From positions 82,042-146,041 of the forward strand of contig JADKGZ010000013.1 in the NCBI GenBank assembly GCA_016722025.1: a DNA stretch of 64,000 bases, in the 5' to 3' direction. Positions 27,257 to 35,095 of this stretch are shown here, piece after piece. Positions within the stretch are counted from its first letter, which is position 1. Every line of letters begins with the position of its first letter. Below the pieces are notes generated by a model, which had not been told where the DNA came from, ran no database searches, and saw only the letters and a program-made list of their open reading frames with translations. The position numbers were made by a program, and so were the translations under genes. Origin of the DNA: Acidimicrobiaceae bacterium (GTDB lineage Bacteria > Actinomycetota > Acidimicrobiia > Acidimicrobiales > Ilumatobacteraceae).

Positions 27257-28696
27257 TCAGCCGGCAAGCGTCGTTGCCAACTCAGGCGTTTCCGGGTCGA
27301 TACGGCGTCGAGTGCGCCCGATGCTCACCGGCGTGCTGCTCACCGGAATCGATGCCAGCAGTCGTGATGCTTCGACGTGAACCAGGCCCGTCGCCTGAGC
27401 GGGCTGCCCAGACATGCGCAATGCCTCGTTCTCCACCTTGCGCTGGTGGTTGAAGCGGAAGGTGCCGCATCGATCGTCGCGACCGCCGAAGAAGTCGTGG
27501 TGCGCACAGCCTCCCATGCACCCGGGCAAGGCCACGCACGACCGACAGTCGTCGTCGCTGAACGGGTCGTAGCCCAGCCACTTGGTGATCTGCGCGTTGG
27601 CCGTCTTGTGGTCGAAGATGGTTCCGATGGCTTCGTCGTTGTTGCCGATGTCATCCCAGCACTTCCACAGTTCGCCATCGGCGCCCACGACAAGCTCGGT
27701 GGCCCGCACTGCGGTGCACGGCGTGCCGATCGCTCGCGGCAAGCCGCGGGCTTCGAAGCCGTAGCGAGCCGCGAGCTCGTCGAACTCGAGTTCCACGACC
27801 CCGTAATCGGAGCACGAGTAGCAGCCACCCTGATAGCTCTGCGAGGGCGCATCGTCGGCCGAAGCGATGGCGGTGAGCCGGGCCGGCGTGAGGCGGACCT
27901 TGCCGGCGAGCCCTCTGGCCGCGAGTATCGCCATCAGTTCCTCGACCCGCCCGAGGTTTCCGCTGTCGAGGTTGACACGAATGTTCACCTGCAAGTGATC
28001 GATCGCACTCACAACATTGTCGAGGATGCGGTCGAAGCTCGAGCCCCCATCCTTCTTGGGCCGATATCTGTCATGCACATCAGCCGGGCCATCGATGGTC
28101 ACCTGGGCCTGGCCGACACGCGCGGACGCGAGTCGGGCAGCCATCTCGGTCGTGAGGTGCCAGCCGTTCGTGAGGATGCCTGCCGAATACTCCATCCCCG
28201 CTGCGTCGCAGCGATCGATGAACACTCGGGAGAGATCGAGGAGCTGAGCGGCTCCTAGCAACGGTTCGCCGCCCATCCAGGTGACGTTCATCGAGGGGCT
28301 TCCCGCAGCAATGGCCTCGTCGAGCAACGCGACCAGCGAGTCGGCGACTGCTGGCTTCAGCAAGGACGGTCGCTTGCTCTCGAAGCAGTACGGACAGTCG
28401 AAGTTGCACCCGAGACTGGTGACGATCGTCAACCCCAGCCCGCCGCCGTACTTGCTGCGGAGGTGTCGTGATCGCAGCACCTCCAACTCGTCGACATCGT
28501 CGGCGGTGACCAGGCGCGCCCGCACCAGCATGGTGAGCTCGTCGACCAGCCCTTCGCCGCTGTCGGTACCGGCAACGAAGCGTTCGACGCGCTCCCACAT
28601 CGTGGTGGGAAGCCGGTGGAAGTCGCCGCCGACGCCGTTGTGAACGAAGGTGTGATCATCGACCACGGCGATGGTGTTGTATCGGGAGAACTTCAT
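27257..28696 (-). CDS. Radical SAM/SPASM peptide maturase
   Basis: 479 residues. The N-terminal ~95 residues resemble the substrate-recognition region of rSAM peptide maturases. The radical SAM 4Fe-4S motif is CNFDCPYC (CX3CX2C, about 105-112), followed by the GGEPLL loop (about 148). The C-terminal SPASM domain holds auxiliary-cluster cysteines, including GADGELWKC and the block CRSCVALPGCMGGC (CX2CX5CX3C). SPASM enzymes of this size install thioether, C-C or epimerised modifications on ribosomal peptides. The ATG is one base after the stop of precursor 28698-29027, an exceptionally tight link to its likely substrates. Confidence 0.92.
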   Translation of the reverse strand: MKFSRYNTIAVVDDHTFVHNGVGGDFHRLPTTMWERVERFVAGTDSGEGLVDELTMLVRARLVTADDVDELEVLRSRHLRSKYGGGLGLTIVTSLGCNFDCPYCFESKRPSLLKPAVADSLVALLDEAIAAGSPSMNVTWMGGEPLLGAAQLLDLSRVFIDRCDAAGMEYSAGILTNGWHLTTEMAARLASARVGQAQVTIDGPADVHDRYRPKKDGGSSFDRILDNVVSAIDHLQVNIRVNLDSGNLGRVEELMAILAARGLAGKVRLTPARLTAIASADDAPSQSYQGGCYSCSDYGVVELEFDELAARYGFEARGLPRAIGTPCTAVRATELVVGADGELWKCWDDIGNNDEAIGTIFDHKTANAQITKWLGYDPFSDDDCRSCVALPGCMGGCAHHDFFGGRDDRCGTFRFNHQRKVENEALRMSGQPAQATGLVHVEASRLLASIPVSSTPVSIGRTRRRIDPETPELATTLAG

Positions 28697-28697
28697 C

Positions 28698-29027
28698 TCA
28701 TCCCCAGATCTTCACGCCGCAGGCTCGTGTGTCTCCGTCGGTGTTGACGTAGCAGTAGCTGCCACACTCGCCGTCTTTGTTGAGCCCGCCGGTGGTCTTC
28801 CCGAAGCAGATTCCCATCGAGCCGCCAGGGTTGAGGCCGAGATCACCGACCGTGAGTGACGGCATCGCGAAACCGATGACGTCGTCGTTGGACGGCGGCT
28901 CCACATGGCGGGCCACTTCCTCGGCAGCAAGCGCGGAGGCCAGCTCGGAAAGCGCCGATGCCAACCGAGGCGACGGGTTGGCATCGTCGCCGATGTGCAA
29001 CTCGACACTGATCGACCTGTCGGTCAT
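28698..29027 (-). CDS. Candidate RiPP precursor peptide 1 (four Cys)
   Basis: 109 residues. The leader-like part contains a predicted helix (about 20-40, ALSELASALAAEE) and the shared DDVIGFAM element at 48-55. The C-terminal ~54 residues are Gly-rich with four Cys (MGICFG, GECGSYCYV, RACGVKIWG) and end in Trp-Gly, looking like a modifiable core. Similar in plan to the two peptides upstream. A GGAGAG ribosome-binding site precedes ATG 29027; the stop is one base from the maturase ATG. Confidence 0.8.
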   Translation of the reverse strand: MTDRSISVELHIGDDANPSPRLASALSELASALAAEEVARHVEPPSNDDVIGFAMPSLTVGDLGLNPGGSMGICFGKTTGGLNKDGECGSYCYVNTDGDTRACGVKIWG

Positions 29028-29079
29028 GAGACGCTCTCCTTCTGCCACAGGCTTTCGAGTCGTGAGTCGGTGCCGCGCA

Positions 29080-29373
29080 TCAGATCCACCCTTTCGATAG
29101 GCAGCTCTTCCAGAAGATGCCGCAGCCGGTGTGGTAACCGAACCCGATGCAGCCCGCTGCGTCTGGGCCGGGAGGCTGGATCGTCGACCCACTGAAGTCG
29201 ATCGTCTGGCCCGCACCCATCGCGAAACCCGACACATCGTTGTCGTCGAGCATCTCTGCTTCGGCGAGCACGACGCTGAGACGATCGAGCGCGGTGCGCA
29301 CGGCCGGCACGGCGGCCAACTCGGCGCTGATGGCGAACTCGACGACAGTCGGGCCCTGGTCTTGATCGTTCAT
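29080..29373 (-). CDS. Candidate RiPP precursor peptide 2 (three Cys)
   Basis: 97 residues. The leader part has the helix ALDRLSVVLAEAEM (about 28-41) and NDVSGFAM (45-52); the core-like part has three Cys (AAGCIGFGYHTGC, KSCLSKGWI) and several aromatic residues, with Trp next to the C-terminus. The start at ATG 29373 has a GGGAG site five bases upstream. A longer form starting at ATG 29391 would overlap the previous stop (ATGA) and is possible. Not recognised as a named precursor family. Confidence 0.78.
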   Translation of the reverse strand: MNDQDQGPTVVEFAISAELAAVPAVRTALDRLSVVLAEAEMLDDNDVSGFAMGAGQTIDFSGSTIQPPGPDAAGCIGFGYHTGCGIFWKSCLSKGWI

Positions 29374-29387
29374 CTCATCTCCCACCG

Positions 29388-29666
29388 TCATGGCCAATCG
29401 ATCCAACAGCTCGTGGTACCCGTCTTCTTGTTGAACCGGTAGCTGACACAGAAGCCCATCTCGGTACCCGGCACACCACCGCCGGCGAGATCGAGCGCGC
29501 CTCCGCCGGCCGGCATCATCCCGAAGCCCTCGACCTCGGCGACGTCGGCGATCTCGGCCTGAGCCATCGCAGCTGCCAGTTCGCTCAATGCATCCCTGAC
29601 CGCGTCGGGGACCTCATCGACGACTCGGAAGCGAATCGTGGTGTCATTGCTCTCTGATGCGCCCAT
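29388..29666 (-). CDS. Candidate RiPP precursor peptide 3 (two Cys), first gene of the operon
   Basis: 92 residues. Leader part: the helix ALSELAAAMAQAEI (about 26-39) and AEVEGFGM (43-50). Core-like part: Gly/Pro-rich, then EMGFCVSYRF and SCWIDWP with two Cys, again ending in Trp-rich sequence. A perfect AGGAGGT ribosome-binding site precedes ATG 29666, the strongest in the cluster, which fits a highly made substrate peptide. First gene of the operon precursor 3 - 2 - 1 - maturase. Confidence 0.8.
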   Translation of the reverse strand: MGASESNDTTIRFRVVDEVPDAVRDALSELAAAMAQAEIADVAEVEGFGMMPAGGGALDLAGGGVPGTEMGFCVSYRFNKKTGTTSCWIDWP

Positions 29667-29756
29667 ACGACCTCCTGTGCCGCCCATGACGAGCAGATGA
29701 GGTGTCGGTTACAGCATCGATTCGAAAGGGTCGAACGAAGGAGAGCCGAAAAACGA

Positions 29757-29781
29757 ACAAGCCCCCGAAGCGGGGGCTTGT
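29757..29781 (-). terminator. Intrinsic terminator after tRNA-Phe
   Basis: A perfect 11-bp GC-rich hairpin with a two-base loop (AAGCCCCCG / CGGGGGCTT core); on the minus strand it is followed by a run of five T. It ends the Glu-Asp-Phe tRNA transcript and insulates the peptide operon downstream. Confidence 0.85.
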
Positions 29782-29784
29782 CAG

Positions 29785-29857
29785 TGGTCGAGACCGGCGT
29801 CGATCCGGTGACCCTACGCTTTTCAGGCGTATGCTCTGCCGACTGAGCTACTCGACC
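29785..29857 (-). tRNA. tRNA-Phe (anticodon GAA)
   Basis: 73-nt cloverleaf on the minus strand: acceptor GGTCGAG/CTCGACC, anticodon loop CTGAAAA giving GAA, T-loop GGATCGACGCC region. CCA is not encoded. Last of three tRNAs in one transcript. Confidence 0.93.
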
Positions 29858-29927
29858 GTGTTGAGCAGCACCTGCGTGCTGCGATTGGTTGCCGCTTGCG
29901 CAGCATCCGAACGGGCTTGCGCCCGAG

Positions 29928-30000
29928 CGGTCCCGACGGGGTTCGAACCCGCGACCTCCGGCTTGACAGGCCGGCGTGAACTCCACTTCACCACGGGACC
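29928..30000 (-). tRNA. tRNA-Asp (anticodon GTC)
   Basis: 73-nt cloverleaf: acceptor GGTCCCG/CGGGACC with discriminator G, anticodon stem CCGGC/GCCGG around CTGTCAA, T-arm GGGTTCGAACCC. CCA is not encoded. Confidence 0.94.
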
Positions 30001-30027
30001 AGGCTGTGACCAGCTGGTCATTACTTG

Positions 30028-30100
30028 CACCCCCAACGGGATTCGAACCCGTGCCGCCACCTTGAAAGGGTGGTGTCCTAGGCCACTAGACGATGGGGGC
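30028..30100 (-). tRNA. tRNA-Glu (anticodon TTC)
   Basis: 73-nt cloverleaf: acceptor GCCCCCA pairing with TGGGGGT (one G-U), anticodon stem CCACC/GGTGG around CTTTCAA, T-arm GGGTTCGAATCCC. CCA is not encoded. First of the three-tRNA cluster. Confidence 0.94.
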
Positions 30101-30198
30101 TAGGTCTGCTTCCGGTTGAGAGCGTCGCAACATTATCAGCAGGCCGCTTGTTTTCCGCTAGCCGTTACCGCGATTTCGACCGCGGTACGGTGCGCTGC

Positions 30199-30624
30199 GT
30201 GCGCCTCGAACTGGATCCTTCGCTGAACCCCACGGACTACCCGTACGCCCACACGCTGCGAGTGCGCTTCGCCGAGACCGACGCGATGGGCATCGTGCAC
30301 CACAGTCGCTACCTGCCCTATCTCGAGGAAGCCAGAGTGGAGTACTTGCGTCACCTGGGCCACCCGTACGTGGAGCTCCGTGCCGAGGGGGTGGACTATG
30401 CGGTGCTGGAGGTGTTCGTGCAGTATCGCCAGCCGTTGCGCTTCGACGAAGTGGTGCAGGTGCACCTGCGCGTCGGCGCCGCCACCAGGGCCACCTTCCA
30501 GATGGCCTACCTGCTCACCGTCGACAGCCAGGTGCGGGCCACCGCGGTGACGGTGCACGGGTGCGTCAACGCCGCCGGCCGGCCGGTGCGCATGCCCGCC
30601 TGGCTGCTCGCGCTGGGCGAGTGA
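30199..30624 (+). CDS. Acyl-CoA thioesterase, 4-hydroxybenzoyl-CoA/YbgC type
   Basis: 141-residue hotdog-fold thioesterase. The catalytic signature FAETDAMGIVHHSRYLPYLEEARVEYL (about 23-49) includes the Asp that acts in the YbgC/4HBT family. Hydrolyses acyl-CoA or acyl-ACP thioesters. Alternative in-frame starts are GTG 30190 and TTG 30148; GTG 30199 best matches family length. Its neighbour plsY also belongs to acyl/lipid metabolism. Confidence 0.85.
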   Translation: MRLELDPSLNPTDYPYAHTLRVRFAETDAMGIVHHSRYLPYLEEARVEYLRHLGHPYVELRAEGVDYAVLEVFVQYRQPLRFDEVVQVHLRVGAATRATFQMAYLLTVDSQVRATAVTVHGCVNAAGRPVRMPAWLLALGE

Positions 30625-30686
30625 TCGATCGCTGATCGACTCACGATTGCAACCTGCCTCTTACATGAGCTGCGTAGGGTTCCGTC

Positions 30687-31286
30687 ATGCGCCGAACCAC
30701 AGTCGCGGGTGCCGCGATGTTGGGCTACCTGATCGGCACCTTTCCCACCGCCGATCTGGTCGCCCGCCGCGCCTCGGGGGGCAGGGTCGATCTTCGCCGT
30801 TCCGGCAGTGGCAACCCGGGTGGCGCCAACACGCTCAAGTTGCTGGGTCGTCGGGCGGGCTACACGGTGATGGCCGGCGACATCGGCAAGGGTGCGGTGG
30901 CCAGCGGAGTGGGTGCGCTGGTGGGTGGCCCGGCGGGCGCTCACCTGGCCGGCTCGGCGTCGGTGATCGGGCACTGCTTCCCGGTGTGGAACGGCTTCCG
31001 CGGCGGCAAGGGCGTGGCCGCCAGCGTGGGTCAGTGCCTGGCCACGTTCCCCGCCTACTTCCCCATCGACGTGGGCGTCGCCGCGCTCGCGATGGCCAAT
31101 CCGCGCGTGAAGCAGCGTGCACTCACGGCGACCCTGGCCTCCTGTGCAATGTGGGTGCTGGGCGGGCTGGTCTGGTGGCGCAAGGGGTGGCCCAACCTGT
31201 GGGGGCCGACGCCCGGCTCGGGCCTGCCGCTGGCTGCAGCGGTCAGCAGCTCCGTCATCGTCTCCCGGTTCCTGGCGGCAGCATGA
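30687..31286 (+). CDS. plsY: Glycerol-3-phosphate acyltransferase, PlsY type
   Basis: 199-residue multi-helix membrane protein with the PlsY signatures: SGSGNPGGANTLKLLG (phosphate/G3P loop, about 41-56), and SVIGHCFPVWNGFRGGKGVA (about 91-112), which binds acyl-phosphate and G3P. Transfers an acyl group from acyl-phosphate to glycerol-3-phosphate, the first step of phospholipid synthesis. Its stop overlaps the degV-like start (ATGA). Confidence 0.88.
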   Translation: MRRTTVAGAAMLGYLIGTFPTADLVARRASGGRVDLRRSGSGNPGGANTLKLLGRRAGYTVMAGDIGKGAVASGVGALVGGPAGAHLAGSASVIGHCFPVWNGFRGGKGVAASVGQCLATFPAYFPIDVGVAALAMANPRVKQRALTATLASCAMWVLGGLVWWRKGWPNLWGPTPGSGLPLAAAVSSSVIVSRFLAAA

Positions 31287-32107
31287 TCGGCATCTGCACC
31301 GACTCGAACTCGCAGCTGCCGGCGTCGCTGGCGCAGCGGTACGGCATCGAGGTGGTGCCGCTCACCGTCACCGTCGACGGCGCCGAGTACATGGAAGGCA
31401 TCGACCTCGACGCCGATGCCTTCTATGCGAAGTACACCGATGGCCACCGGCCGGCGGTGTCCACCAGCCAGCCCAGCCCCGGGCAGTTCGCCGTGGCCTA
31501 CGACGACCTGCTCGCTCGTGGGTGCACCGAGATCCTGTCCATCCACGTCTCGGGGGCGATGTCGGGCACGCTGAACGCCGCCCGGCTGGCGGCGCACTCG
31601 CTGCCGACGCCGGTGCGCCTGGTCGACTCGGGCACGGCCAGCTTCGGCATCAGCTGCTGCGTGTGGGCCGCGGCGGCCGCCATCGCCGACGGCGCCACGC
31701 TCGATCAGGCAGCCCAGATCGCCGAGCAGTTGGCGCCCAGCATCGGCAACGTGTTCGTGGTGGGCGCGCTCGACCACCTGCACGCGGGCGGGCGCGGCAC
31801 CGGCCTGGCGCACGGCGACGACCTGGCCATGCTCACGTTGCGCGACGGCAACGTGGAAGTGGTCGAGCGGCTGGCAACGGCACTCGATGCCGTCAACGCA
31901 ATGGCCTCGTATGCCATCGGTTGGGGCACGACCGTGCGGGTGGCCGTGGGCCACAGCGACGCGGCCACGCAGCCGTTGGCCGATGGGTTGGAGGCCGCCG
32001 TCGGCGAGGCCGCCAGCGTGATCGACGTGGTGCGTTACCGGGTCGGGCCCAGCGTTGGCGCACACACCGGGCCGGGCACGGTCGGTTGCTTCGTGTTCCC
32101 CGCCTGA
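31283..32107 (+). CDS. DegV family fatty-acid-binding protein
   Basis: 274 residues of the DegV fold: MIGICTDSNSQLPASLAQRYGIEVVPL at the N-terminus, STSQPSPGQF (about 53), SIHVSGAMSGTLNAARLAA (about 88-107), RLVDSGTASFGI (about 113). Known members bind fatty acids (FakB-like) for phosphorylation by FakA. Translationally coupled to plsY, which consumes acyl-phosphates, supporting a role in feeding exogenous fatty acids to phospholipid synthesis. Confidence 0.85.
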   Translation: MIGICTDSNSQLPASLAQRYGIEVVPLTVTVDGAEYMEGIDLDADAFYAKYTDGHRPAVSTSQPSPGQFAVAYDDLLARGCTEILSIHVSGAMSGTLNAARLAAHSLPTPVRLVDSGTASFGISCCVWAAAAAIADGATLDQAAQIAEQLAPSIGNVFVVGALDHLHAGGRGTGLAHGDDLAMLTLRDGNVEVVERLATALDAVNAMASYAIGWGTTVRVAVGHSDAATQPLADGLEAAVGEAASVIDVVRYRVGPSVGAHTGPGTVGCFVFPA

Positions 32108-32112
32108 GCTCG

Positions 32113-32622
32113 TCAGCCGCGGCTGACCGCCTCCACCGCTGCTTCCAGCAGGTAGCTCAGGAACTGGTAGAGGTGGTGCTCGCCCACCATCGGGTCGTCG
32201 TCGCGGATGTCGTCGGGGTGGTGCTCCTCGCCCACGTCGAGCAACGTGCCCAGCACCAGCCGCACCGCGTTCAGCGACTGCAACAGGCCGTGCATCGCTT
32301 CCTCGGTCAGTGGCGACTTGCCGTCGGCGGCGGCGTGCAACGTGTCGGCCACCTGCTGCATCGCCGCCAGCCGCGAGGCCACCAGCTCGTCGCGCATCAG
32401 CCGCTGGTACTCGGTGTCGGCATCGGCGTCGTCGGCCAGGTGGTAGGCGGGCGGGAACAGGCGGCGGGTGATGGCGGCGGTGTTCGGGTCGTTCGCCAGC
32501 AGCAGGTTGCGCAGCTCGCCCACCAGGCGCACGATCAGGTCGATCTCCTCGCGCTGGAGGTTGACGACGAACCCCTTGGGGGTGCGTTCGAACACTGCGC
32601 GAGGTGCCTTCCGACGAGCCAT
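32113..32622 (-). CDS. DUF2017 family protein
   Basis: 169 residues, soluble and largely helical, with the actinobacterial DUF2017 pattern: a basic MARRKAPRAVFERTPKGFVVNLQREEIDLIVRLVGELRNLL start and the C-terminal VGEEHHPDDIRDDDPMVGEHHLYQFLSYLLEAAV. Function unknown; members often sit beside protein-turnover or cysteine-metabolism genes. Start ATG 32622. Convergent with the DegV gene (five bases). Confidence 0.75.
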   Translation of the reverse strand: MARRKAPRAVFERTPKGFVVNLQREEIDLIVRLVGELRNLLLANDPNTAAITRRLFPPAYHLADDADADTEYQRLMRDELVASRLAAMQQVADTLHAAADGKSPLTEEAMHGLLQSLNAVRLVLGTLLDVGEEHHPDDIRDDDPMVGEHHLYQFLSYLLEAAVEAVSRG

Positions 32623-32659
32623 GACCGCGTCACCGTAACGGGTGACCGTCACGGGTGCG

Positions 32660-33364
32660 TCAGTCGGTGGCCACGTGCCCGGCGGCCACGGCGGCATCCA
32701 GGCCCGCCAGCGCGGCGGCCCACACGGCGGGCAGCGCCGGCTCGATGTGCGGGCCGTTGCGGGCGATCACGCGGTCGCGGGTGATGCCGTGCTCGCGCCA
32801 AGTGGTGCCGCCCTCAGCCGTGTTCAGCAGCATCGGGGCCATGCGGTCGACGGCCATCACGTAGCGCGCTTCGGGGGTGTCGCCCAGCTCGTACTCGTCC
32901 CACAGCGCCCGGAAGCGCTGACCCATCGCGGGTGGGAGCAGCCCGAACAGCCGGTCGGCGGCGGCGTCCTCACGCTCCTTCTTGCCGGCCTGCGCGGCGG
33001 CGCTCTCGTCGTAGGCGAAGGTGTCGCCGGCGTCGATCTCCACGATGTCGTGCACCAGCGCCATGCACACCGCGGTGGCGAGGTCGACCGGCTCGCTGGC
33101 GAAGGGGGCCATGATCATCGCCGCGATGCCCAGGTGCCAGGAGTGCTCGGCAGTGTTCTCGCGCCGGCTGCCGCTGGCGAGGTGGTTGCGCCGTTCCACC
33201 TCTTTCAGACGATCGGCCTCCATGAAGAACCGAAGCGTCGCGCGCACGTCCTCGGCGACGTTGTCGTGCGGGTCACGGTCGTGCGGGTCGGTGCTGCGCG
33301 TCACGGTGCTGCGCGTCACGGTCGTGGGCGTCATCCTCATGGGCAAGGTCGTCGTGCGGGTCAC
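32660..33364 (-). CDS. HD-domain phosphohydrolase (YfbR/HDDC2-like)
   Basis: 234 residues as read. The HD metal motif is complete: H in RRENTAEHSWHLGI, HD in ALVHDIVEIDAGDTFAYDE, and a C-terminal Asp in MAVDRMAPMLLN. The family hydrolyses 5'-deoxynucleotides or similar phosphomonoesters. The first ~35 residues (TVTRSTVTRSTDPHDRDPHD) come from a short tandem repeat and are not family-like; GTG near 33246 is a plausible true start, leaving about 195 residues. Confidence 0.8.
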   Translation of the reverse strand: MTRTTTLPMRMTPTTVTRSTVTRSTDPHDRDPHDNVAEDVRATLRFFMEADRLKEVERRNHLASGSRRENTAEHSWHLGIAAMIMAPFASEPVDLATAVCMALVHDIVEIDAGDTFAYDESAAAQAGKKEREDAAADRLFGLLPPAMGQRFRALWDEYELGDTPEARYVMAVDRMAPMLLNTAEGGTTWREHGITRDRVIARNGPHIEPALPAVWAAALAGLDAAVAAGHVATD

Positions 33365-33390
33365 GGTCGTGGGCGTCGCGGGTCACGCCG
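33255..33390. repeat. Imperfect short tandem repeats at the HD-gene 5' end
   Basis: Top strand repeats of cacggtcgtg(c/g)gggtc and gtgctgcgcgtcacg units. They lie at or before the true start of the HD gene and may be coding (longer start) or upstream leader. Confidence 0.65.
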
Positions 33391-33441
33391 CGAAGGTACT
33401 CGTTTCGCCGAAGTTACCGACGAGTAGCTATTCTCCTCGCC

Positions 33442-34293
33442 ATGAGCGACATTCAGAAGGTGGGCATTCTCGGTTCGGGCATCATGGGCTCGGGTTTGGC
33501 CGAGGTGGCTGCCCGTGCCGGGTACGAGGTCGTCGTGCGGTCGCGGTCGCTCACCGCGGCCAACGCGATGATCGCCAGCATCGACAAGGGCTTCGCCAAG
33601 GCGATCGAGCGCGGCAAGGCCACCGAGGAAGAGCGCGCCGCCGTGCTGGCTCGCATCACCGCCACCGACCACCTCGGTGCGGTGGCCGACTGCGATCTCG
33701 TGATCGAGTCGGTGGTGGAAGATCTGGCGATCAAGAAGGCGTTGTTCGCCGAGCTCGAGCAGATCGTGAAGCCCAGCGGCATCCTGGCCACCAACACCAG
33801 CACGTTGCCGGTGGTGGAGATGGCCATGGTCACCCAGCGCCCCGACAAGGTGGTGGGCATCCACTTCTTCAACCCGGCGCCGATGATGAAGCTGGTCGAG
33901 GTGGTGCGCCCCATCACCGCCAGCGACGAGACGGTGTCGGCCGCCCTGGCCTTCGCTGCCTCGTGCGGCAAGGACGGTGTAGAGGTGAAGGATCGTGCCG
34001 GCTTCATCGTGAACGCGCTGCTGTTCCCGTACCTCAACAACGCAGTGCGCATGTGGGAGCAGGGCACGGCCGCGATGGAGAGCATCGACACGGCGATGAA
34101 GGGCGGCTGCAACTTCCCGATGGGCCCGTTCGCCCTGCTCGACCTGGTGGGCCTCGACACGTCGCTGGCCATCCTCGACGCCCTCTACGCCGAGTTCGCC
34201 GACCCCAACTACGCCGCCGTGCCCACGCTGCGCCGCATGGTCGCCGCCGGCCACCTGGGCCGCAAGACCAAGCGCGGCTTCTACCAGTACTGA
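33442..34293 (+). CDS. 3-hydroxybutyryl-CoA/3-hydroxyacyl-CoA dehydrogenase
   Basis: 283 residues, two-domain NAD+-dependent dehydrogenase. Rossmann start VGILGSGIMGSGLAEVAARAGYEV (dinucleotide GXGXXG), catalytic H-E pair in VGIHFFNPAPMMKLVEVV (about 138-153), and the C-terminal helical domain with DRAGFIVNALLFPYLNNA and GPFALLDLVGLD. Oxidises (S)-3-hydroxyacyl-CoA in beta-oxidation or butanoate metabolism. Monocistronic. Confidence 0.92.
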   Translation: MSDIQKVGILGSGIMGSGLAEVAARAGYEVVVRSRSLTAANAMIASIDKGFAKAIERGKATEEERAAVLARITATDHLGAVADCDLVIESVVEDLAIKKALFAELEQIVKPSGILATNTSTLPVVEMAMVTQRPDKVVGIHFFNPAPMMKLVEVVRPITASDETVSAALAFAASCGKDGVEVKDRAGFIVNALLFPYLNNAVRMWEQGTAAMESIDTAMKGGCNFPMGPFALLDLVGLDTSLAILDALYAEFADPNYAAVPTLRRMVAAGHLGRKTKRGFYQY

Positions 34294-34499
34294 GCCGGCG
34301 CGGGTTGCCGCAGCCTCGCGGCGCAGCGTGTCGGTGGTGCGCCGCGGCCTCTCCTCGCCCCCAGCAGTCGTCGCCCGCCAGGCCCGCGTCTGTGCACTCC
34401 CGCTCGGTCAGCGAGCAGACGAGCACAGACGCCGAGCACCACTCGGCGAATCCAGAGTTGGGCAAGGGGTGGCGAGTTGCTAGCGTGTTGCTTCCGCTC

Positions 34500-34582
34500 G
34501 GGCGAGTGGCGAAATGGCAGACGCGCTAGCTTCAGGTGCTAGTATTCGAAAGGATGTGGGGGTTCAAGTCCCCCCTCGCCCA
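34500..34582 (+). tRNA. tRNA-Leu (anticodon CAG), island attachment site
   Basis: 83-nt class II tRNA: acceptor GGGCGAG/CTCGCCC, anticodon stem CTAGC/GCTAG with loop TTCAGGT giving CAG, a short variable arm, and T-arm GGGGGTTCAAGTCCCCC. CCA is not encoded. Its last 21 bases plus one more recur at 45217-45238. Confidence 0.93.
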
Positions 34583-34583
34583 C
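34562..34583 (+). other. attL: 22-bp direct repeat at tRNA-Leu 3' end
   Basis: The 22 bases from the T-loop (gttcaagtcc...) to just past the discriminator base are identical to 45217-45238. After five mismatched bases the similarity resumes through the terminator (34589-34619 versus 45244-45274). This is the classical signature of site-specific integration into a tRNA gene, with the tRNA kept intact on this side. Confidence 0.8.
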
Positions 34584-34588
34584 TGGAA

Positions 34589-34613
34589 GACCCCAGCTCA
34601 GCTGGGGTCTTTT
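34589..34613 (+). terminator. Intrinsic terminator after tRNA-Leu
   Basis: Hairpin ACCCCAGC-TCA-GCTGGGGT followed by TCTTTT. An identical copy stands at 45244-45268 after attR. Confidence 0.85.
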
Positions 34614-34669
34614 CGCGTCCGGGGACCCCCCGCTTCTACCGGACTTCTACCGGAGCTTGACATATGCGT

Positions 34670-35095
34670 TGTCCGGTCCCGGTTCATAGTTGACGTGTTG
34701 GCTCCGGTAGGCGTGTTCCCGGTTCCGGGACTGGCTCCGGTAGCTGGGCGACAGTGGTTCCGGTAGCTGTGTGGCGCGCGTGTGTTCTTGTCTGCTGGTG
34801 CTGACCCTCTTCGATGGTGACGTTCGTCGTCGCTATCGGTCTGGGGAGAGGTCATCGTGTTGGTTGGAGCTGGGGCTTGTGGAGCCGCGATATCAGGCAG
34901 TGCTCGAGGTGCTGCAACAGGGTGCGACAACCATCACGGAGGTGGCGGTCGGTTCGAGTGGCGCCAAACGGTGCATCGCTGGCTGCGCCGCTATGCCGCT
35001 GGAGGGTTGGCTGCTCTGGCGGATGGTTCGGGCGGCCGTTGTCATGTCCGCATCAGATGCTCCCGGAGTTGGAAGCGAGGATCGTGGTGGTGGAG
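34670..35095 (+). pseudogene. 5' remnant of IS481-family element
   Basis: Nearly the same sequence as the first ~420 bases of the intact element at 45327 (starting tgtccggtcccggttcatag), including the terminal repeat and the N-terminal helix-turn-helix coding part of the transposase. Several indels break the frame and it stops where IS256 copy A begins. Its left flank differs from that of the intact copy, so it arose by an independent insertion. Confidence 0.8.

Noticed and set aside
29702..30103. 133-residue frame across the tRNA cluster
   Set aside because: Overlaps three clear tRNA genes and a terminator.
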